Source of the DNA: DATLAN01 sp035527455
GTDB lineage: Bacteria; Planctomycetota; Planctomycetia; Pirellulales; Thermoguttaceae
DNA: 9,948 nucleotides
Direction: 5' to 3'
Assembly: GCA_035527455.1 (NCBI GenBank)
Contig: DATLAN010000494.1
Location: 1-9,948 of the forward strand
Position 1 is the first letter of the stretch. The number at the start of each line of letters is the position of its first letter. This document shows, piece by piece, positions 5,762-9,948 of the stretch. The position numbers and the translations under genes were made by a program. The notes under the pieces are model-generated. The model had not been told where the DNA came from and did no database searches. It saw nothing but the letters and a program-made list of their open reading frames with translations.

Positions 5762-7327
5762 TTTCACTCCCTTCGTCGCCAACGCCGCCGTGGGACAGGC
5801 TTCCGCACACTGCGCGGCGACCTTCTGCAGCGCGTCGCGCAGCGGTCGGTCCAAGGGCACGCCGACCCGCACGTCGAACCCTCGCCCGACGAACGTCAAC
5901 CCCAACGGTTCACCGCCCTTTTGCGCGATCTCGATGCACAATCCGCAGTCGATGCACTTGCCCGGTTCGTAGATCACTTCGGCGTGCTGGGTGTCTTGTC
6001 GGAAGGGCCGCCGCTGGCCGGCGTATCGTTGCGGGTCGGCACAATACTGTTCCGCATATTTGCGCAACTTGCAGGATTGCACGGCGCGACAATCGCAATG
6101 CAGACACCGGGCGGCCTGCTCGGCGGCCTCGTGCGGCGTGAAGCCGCTGCCCGGCTCGCCGGTCGGCTCTTTCCGCGGTAATGGCGACGCCCCGGCCAGG
6201 AATTGCTCGATTTCGTCGGGCTCCAGACGGCCAATCCGCGTGTTGAACGGTTTCGGCGGGCCGGTCACGTCTTGGCCGGAAAGGAACTGATCGATGGAAA
6301 GGGCGGCTTCTTTCCCGTCGGCGACACTGCGGACGACGAGGCCCTTGGTGCGGATGGCGTTGCCGGCGGCGAACACGTTTTCCCGGTTCGTTCGGTACGT
6401 TTCCTTATCGACTGTAACGCCGCGTACCGCCGTTTCCAAACCCCACGCGGGAGCCTGGTCCTTTGCCGCTGCGCCGCAGGCAACGAGGATCGCGTCGAAC
6501 CCGTTTCGCAGGTCTGCCAGCGACGCTTCGCCCTCGATCCGCGTCCCCATGCGCATCTCGGCTCCCAGACGGACGATCGGTTCGACGTCGGCGTCGAGCA
6601 CCTCGCGGGGAAGTTCGCTTTCGTCGGTCTCATGACGGAGTCTTCCGCCGGGCTTTTCGTTTTCGTCGAAGATCGTGCAGGCGTGCCCGCGTTGGAGCAG
6701 GTAATACGCTGCGGCGAGTCCGGCGGGTCCGGCGCCGATGATCGCCACCCGTTTTCCCGATAACGGCTGGCACGGCGGCAGGTAGCGCCGGTCCGCGGAG
6801 ATGTCGGCGTCGGCGGCAAATCGTTTCAAGAGACAGATGGCCACGGCGCCGTCCGCCCCTTTCCGCCGGCACGCCTTTTCGCAAGGCGCCGGGCAGATCC
6901 GCCCCAGCACGGCCGGCAGCGCGATGTCGCGCTTCACCGTCGCGATCGCCTCGCGATAATCTCCCGAGGCAATCTGCCGCAGCATCCGGGGAATATCCAT
7001 GCGGGCCGGACAGCCGAAATAGCAGGGCGCCAGGCAATCGCCCAAGTGGTCGCTCAGGAGCAGTTCCAACGCCGTCCTGCGAACCTGGCGGACTTCCTCC
7101 GTCTCGCTGTCGATTTCCATCCCGTCCTCGGCAACGGTGCCGCACGCGGGAACCAGCCGGTCCCGGCCGCGAATCTTGACCATGCAGACCAGGCACGAGG
7201 TCGAGGGCGCAAACCCATTGAGATAGCAGAGCGTGGGCACGTCGATGTTCAGCTTGCGGGCCGCGTCCAGCAGCGTCGCGCCGGGGGGGACTTCTACTTC
7301 GTGTTGGTCGATGGTTAGTTTTGGCAT
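5732..7327 (-). CDS. Iron-sulfur flavoprotein: NuoG-type [2Fe-2S] plus truncated GltD-type FAD domain
   Basis: A 531-residue cytoplasmic electron-transfer subunit, probable partner of the NuoEF fusion upstream. Seen in order: a [2Fe-2S] ferredoxin domain (1-75) with Cys34, Cys45, Cys48, Cys62, the NuoG/HydA spacing; a GltD-type cluster domain (about 90-185) with Cys98, Cys102, Cys106 and GRICPAPCEKAC (142-153); an FAD-binding start GAGPAG (198-203) and end FAAGN (319-323), where family members usually have AGD; a tail with CLHCDC (408-413), Cys419, CIDCGLC (458-464) and Cys507/Cys511 in CAEACP. Only ~120 residues separate GAGPAG and AGN, against roughly 260 in GltD, and no second GxGxxA motif is seen, so the NADPH-binding domain appears missing. 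The ATG at 7327 is 25 bases after the NuoEF stop; the TTG at 7348 lies in a palindrome and is rejected. The final ~10 residues and the stop come from the repeat at 5656-5761. Candidate relatives are StnA-like or hydrogenase-associated subunits; the exact role is unknown. Confidence 0.8.
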   Translation of the reverse strand: MPKLTIDQHEVEVPPGATLLDAARKLNIDVPTLCYLNGFAPSTSCLVCMVKIRGRDRLVPACGTVAEDGMEIDSETEEVRQVRRTALELLLSDHLGDCLAPCYFGCPARMDIPRMLRQIASGDYREAIATVKRDIALPAVLGRICPAPCEKACRRKGADGAVAICLLKRFAADADISADRRYLPPCQPLSGKRVAIIGAGPAGLAAAYYLLQRGHACTIFDENEKPGGRLRHETDESELPREVLDADVEPIVRLGAEMRMGTRIEGEASLADLRNGFDAILVACGAAAKDQAPAWGLETAVRGVTVDKETYRTNRENVFAAGNAIRTKGLVVRSVADGKEAALSIDQFLSGQDVTGPPKPFNTRIGRLEPDEIEQFLAGASPLPRKEPTGEPGSGFTPHEAAEQAARCLHCDCRAVQSCKLRKYAEQYCADPQRYAGQRRPFRQDTQHAEVIYEPGKCIDCGLCIEIAQKGGEPLGLTFVGRGFDVRVGVPLDRPLRDALQKVAAQCAEACPTAALATKGVKPRMNTDEHG

Positions 7328-7340
7328 GAGAGAGTTGCTA

Positions 7341-7354
7341 AGCCGCAAGCGGCT
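7341..7354. repeat. Short palindrome in the NuoEF/flavoprotein gap
   Basis: AGCCGC-AA-GCGGCT (7341-7354) is a perfect 6-bp stem that fills much of the 25-base gap between the two minus-strand genes. It contains two of the three bases of the TAG stop of the NuoEF fusion (7353-7355). In mRNA it would form a small hairpin about 14 bases before the ATG at 7327, which has no visible Shine-Dalgarno sequence. Confidence 0.6.
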
Positions 7355-9701
7355 ACTCGATCGTTACCGCGCCGGTCGGGCAAACCTGGCGGCAGGTGTC
7401 GCAACGGGTGCATTTGTCGGGGTCGATGGTGTGTCGGGTGTAGGGCGTCATGGGGATGGCGTCGACCGGACAGTGTTGGGCACACAGCGTGCAGCCGATG
7501 CAATCGCGAGTGATCCGGTAGTTGATCAGTGCCTTGCACTTGCCCGCCGGACAGCGGCCTTCGAGATGGGCCTCGTATTCGTGGCGGAAGTACTTCAGCG
7601 TCGAGAGCACGGGATTGGGGGCCGTGGCGCCGAGTCCGCAGATGCTGCCGGCTTTGACGGTCAGGGCCAGTTGCTGGAGATCTTCCAGGTCGTCCGGCTT
7701 TCCCTTGCCCTCGCAGATGCGGTCCAGCACGTCGAGCATCCGCCGCGTGCCGATCCGGCAGAAGGTACACTTGCCGCACGATTGGTCCTGGGTGAAGCGG
7801 AGGAAATAGCGGGCGATGTCGACCATGCAATCGGAGTCGTCGAGCACGACCAGCCCGCCGGAACCCATGATCGCGCCGACCCGGCCGAGGGCCTCGAAAT
7901 CGACGGGCGTATCGGCCAGTTCGGCCGGCACGCAACCTCCGGAGGGCCCGCCGACCTGAACGGCCTTGAACCGTTTTCCGCCGGCCACCCCGCCGCCGAT
8001 TTCTTCGACGATCTCCCCGATCGTGATGCCCATGGGCACTTCGATCAACCCGCCGCGTCGGATCTTGCCGGCCAGGGCGAAGACCTTGGTGCCCTTGCTC
8101 TTCTCGGTGCCCAGCGCGGCGAAGGCCTCGGCACCGTTGCGGAAGATCCAGGGCAGCAGGGCGTAGGTTTCGACGTTGTTGACCAGAGTCGGTTTCCCCC
8201 ACAGCCCGGACTCGGCCGGATAGGGCGGCCGCAATCGGGGCATCCCCCGGCGGCCTTCGATCGAAGCCAGCAGGGCCGTTTCCTCGCCGCAGACGAACGC
8301 CCCGGCGCCTTCCTTGACCGAGAGGTGCAGCCGCACGTCGGTGCCCATCACGCGGTCGCCCAACAGGCCGCGGTCTTCGCAAACGGCCAGCGCTTCGGCG
8401 ATGCGTTTGACGGCCAAGGGATACTCGGCCCGAATGTAGAAGAACCCCTCTTCGATCCCCGCGGCCCGGGCGGCGATGGCCATGCCCTCGATGATCCGGT
8501 AGGGGAACGATTCCAGCAGCATCCGGTCCATGAACGCGCCGGGATCGCCTTCGTCGCCGTTGCAGATGATGTATTTCTTCTCGCCCCGCGCGGCACGGAC
8601 TCGGGCCCACTTGGTCGCAGTCGGAAAGCCGGCCCCGCCGCGGCCGCGGAGTCCGCTTTGGCCCACCTGGTCGATGATTTCCTCCGGCGAGAGTTCTTCG
8701 GCACAACGCCGCAATGCCTCGAACCCGCCGTGCTGGAGGTATTCATCGAGGTCGGTCGGATCGATCTGCCCGCAGTGCTCGGTGGCCAGGTGCTCTTGAC
8801 GGCCCAGGAACGCGCAGACGGGCCCGTCGCGGACGTCGATGGCGTGCCGGGCGATCGGGTCGCCGTCTTCGTCGCTGTGCAGCCGGTCCAGCCACCGCGT
8901 CACCGTGTAGCCGATCCGCCGGGCGATTCCGCGCGGCTTGAAGTGCTTCAGAACGATCGAGGGAGCGTCCTCGGCGTCGACGTTGGCGAACAGTCGGGGT
9001 GATCCGCCGGGCGGAACGAGTTCGACCAGGGGCGTGCGGTGGCACATGCCCACGCAGCCGACCCGTTTGACGACGGCCGCCGCGCCGGTTCGCCAGAGGG
9101 TTTGGCGGATGGCCTGGTGCACCTTGCCACTGCCGCTGGCCACGCAGCAGGACCCCAATCCCACGCGGATTTCGCCTAACTGGCCGGGGGGAAGTTTCGC
9201 GGGCCGCTCGTGTTTCGGGGCGCCGTCTTTGCGGTGGGCGAGGAAATCCTCCAGCACGCTGCCGACCAGCGTCGGGGTCAGATGGCCGTAGGTCATCCCG
9301 TCGATCTGAATCACGGGGGCCAGCGTGCAGCAGCCCAGGCAAGCGACCTTCTCGATGGTGAACCGGCCGTCCGGATCGGTGTCGTCGCCGTCGGAGATTC
9401 CCAGGTGGCGTTCCAACGCCTCTTGAATCCGCCCGGAGCCTTTCACGTGGCACGCGGTCCCGTGGCAGATGTTGATGATGTGCTGCCCGACCGGGCGATG
9501 GCGGAACTGGGTGTAGAACGTGGCCACGCCGGTGATGGCCGCCGGCGTGATTTCGGTCGTCTCGCACACCCGCCGCAGGGCCTCGCCGGGCAGGTAGCGA
9601 TACTGATCCTGGATCGCCTGGAGGATCGGAATCACCGACTGCGGGGCGCGGCCCAACTCCTGCACGGTTCGATCGACGAAGCTGAGATCGAGTTCGGCCA
9701 T
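7353..9701 (-). CDS. NuoE-NuoF (HydC-HydB type) fusion, NADH-binding FMN/Fe-S subunit
   Basis: A 782-residue fusion of subunits usually separate: NuoE/HydC and NuoF/HydB. It exchanges electrons between NAD(H), FMN and Fe-S clusters in the cytoplasm. Seen: NuoE thioredoxin-like [2Fe-2S] domain (1-155) with Cys79, Cys84, Cys121, Cys125; a second thioredoxin-like domain (about 177-255) with Cys185-Cys186, Cys216, Cys220; NuoF core with GRGGAGFPTATKW (353-365) and NGDEGDPGAFMDR (381-393) for NADH/FMN; SCGKCTFC (641-648) plus Cys688 for the N3-type [4Fe-4S] cluster; CPAGKC (717-722), resembling the HydB metal site; and a C-terminal ferredoxin with Cys734/737/740/744 and Cys764/767/770/774. The GDEGDPG form and C-terminal ferredoxin favour the HydB type over complex I NuoF. 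ATG 9701 is chosen because homology starts just after it (MAELDLSF); the frame extends to 9848 only through low-complexity repeat and a TTG. No Shine-Dalgarno is seen. It is first of a two-gene operon. Confidence 0.9.
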   Translation of the reverse strand: MAELDLSFVDRTVQELGRAPQSVIPILQAIQDQYRYLPGEALRRVCETTEITPAAITGVATFYTQFRHRPVGQHIINICHGTACHVKGSGRIQEALERHLGISDGDDTDPDGRFTIEKVACLGCCTLAPVIQIDGMTYGHLTPTLVGSVLEDFLAHRKDGAPKHERPAKLPPGQLGEIRVGLGSCCVASGSGKVHQAIRQTLWRTGAAAVVKRVGCVGMCHRTPLVELVPPGGSPRLFANVDAEDAPSIVLKHFKPRGIARRIGYTVTRWLDRLHSDEDGDPIARHAIDVRDGPVCAFLGRQEHLATEHCGQIDPTDLDEYLQHGGFEALRRCAEELSPEEIIDQVGQSGLRGRGGAGFPTATKWARVRAARGEKKYIICNGDEGDPGAFMDRMLLESFPYRIIEGMAIAARAAGIEEGFFYIRAEYPLAVKRIAEALAVCEDRGLLGDRVMGTDVRLHLSVKEGAGAFVCGEETALLASIEGRRGMPRLRPPYPAESGLWGKPTLVNNVETYALLPWIFRNGAEAFAALGTEKSKGTKVFALAGKIRRGGLIEVPMGITIGEIVEEIGGGVAGGKRFKAVQVGGPSGGCVPAELADTPVDFEALGRVGAIMGSGGLVVLDDSDCMVDIARYFLRFTQDQSCGKCTFCRIGTRRMLDVLDRICEGKGKPDDLEDLQQLALTVKAGSICGLGATAPNPVLSTLKYFRHEYEAHLEGRCPAGKCKALINYRITRDCIGCTLCAQHCPVDAIPMTPYTRHTIDPDKCTRCDTCRQVCPTGAVTIE

Positions 9702-9772
9702 CGGGGGAGTTGGGGATTGGGGACTAGGAATTGAGGGTTGCGGGCTGGGCATTAGGGATTGGGGGGTCTGCT
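9702..9772. repeat. G-rich low-complexity tract immediately upstream of NuoEF
   Basis: The + strand is a run of degenerate units such as GGGGATT, GGGGACTAGG, GAGGGTTG and TAGGGATT, with at least five G3 or longer runs. It touches the ATG of the minus-strand NuoEF gene, so its mRNA leader would be C-rich and lack a Shine-Dalgarno sequence. The + strand has G-quadruplex potential and is the template strand for this gene. Translated on the minus strand it gives a Pro/Ser/Gln-rich false extension. Confidence 0.65.
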
Positions 9773-9779
9773 TGGCGTG

Positions 9780-9813
9780 CAAACGTTTAGCGGGCGGGCT
9801 TGCCCGCCGTTTG
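9780..9813. repeat. Palindromic element upstream of NuoEF
   Basis: GGCGGGC-TT-GCCCGCC (9793-9808) forms a 7-bp GC stem with a two-base loop. Flanking CAAACG (9780-9785) can pair with CGTTTG (9808-9813), with a bulge on the left, sharing one base with the inner stem. No T run follows on either strand. It appears to be another intergenic palindrome. Confidence 0.6.
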
Positions 9814-9948
9814 GGTGCGCCTCCGCCGCGCCAAAACCTGCGGGGCAAGCCGGAGAGTCCTCATCAACTTGAATCGTTTCATAAACCGCTTCCAAAACAA
9901 ATCCTACTTGTGTCCGAAACAAAACAAATTCGTCTCGCCGCGGATGTA

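Larger units (their letters stand above)
9702..9948. other. Upstream region of the redox operon, to the right edge
   Basis: No gene is visible here. The part nearest the NuoEF start holds the G-rich tract and the palindrome. The stretch from about 9860 to 9935 is clearly AT-richer than the rest of the window and is the likely promoter region for the minus-strand operon. On the minus strand a TTGTTT (9927-9922) lies 15 bases before TAGGAT (9906-9901), a weak -35/-10 candidate. The resulting leader would be about 190 bases long and run through both repeats. Confidence 0.35.

Noticed and set aside
5663..6181. + strand open frame beginning MNTDET
   Set aside because: The start lies in the inverted repeat and the rest is antisense to the flavoprotein gene.
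7233..9002. 589-residue + strand open frame opposite the NuoEF fusion
   Set aside because: It is antisense to clearly recognised NuoF motifs; long antisense frames are expected at this GC content.
7353..9701. Respiratory complex I NuoE/NuoF
   Set aside because: The second thioredoxin domain, GDEGDPG motif and C-terminal 2x[4Fe-4S] ferredoxin indicate a HydB-type soluble enzyme, and no other nuo genes are present.
9702..9848. 49-residue N-terminal extension of the NuoEF fusion
   Set aside because: It starts with TTG and translates a palindrome and a low-complexity Pro/Ser/Gln tract.

Overview
The window is GC-rich, gene-dense bacterial DNA. Weak or absent Shine-Dalgarno sequences, many palindromic intergenic repeats and an exopolysaccharide (EPS) cluster beside a large iron-sulfur flavoprotein module suggest a planctomycete, probably Pirellulales-like. 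This is inference from overall style; there is no rRNA or marker gene to confirm it.

Left part (1-5640, + strand). The window opens inside an alginate-lyase-like protein whose N-terminus lies off the left edge. A strong intrinsic terminator (1034-1073) and a repeat-rich spacer follow. Next comes a three-gene EPS-type set: a Wzc/GumC-like chain-length regulator fused to a BY-kinase domain (1402-3615), an HPr-kinase-like P-loop protein (3710-4936) and a small methyltransferase-like protein (5005-5640). The set resembles the regulatory part of a planctomycete EPS locus; no glycosyltransferase, flippase or polymerase lies in the window. The BY-kinase has no tyrosine cluster at its C-terminus and a changed Walker B motif, so its signalling may be unusual.

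Right part (9701-5732, - strand). A two-gene redox operon converges on the EPS set. The first gene is a NuoE-NuoF fusion of the HydC/HydB type, with FMN/NADH core, thioredoxin-like [2Fe-2S] domains, an N3-type [4Fe-4S] cluster and a C-terminal 2x[4Fe-4S] ferredoxin. The second has a NuoG-type [2Fe-2S] domain, a GltD-type double-cluster and FAD region, and a C-terminal cysteine-rich tail. The GltD part lacks the second (NADPH-binding) Rossmann domain. The pair resembles the NADH side of electron-bifurcating hydrogenases and Stn-type transhydrogenases, but no hydrogenase or formate dehydrogenase catalytic subunit is present here, so the partner is unknown. This is the most interesting system in the window.

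Repeats. At least six palindromic or inverted-repeat elements sit in the gaps. Three of them contain the stop codon of the gene before them, and one two-hairpin element occurs twice, ahead of two successive EPS genes. They explain several misleading N- and C-terminal extensions of the reading frames.
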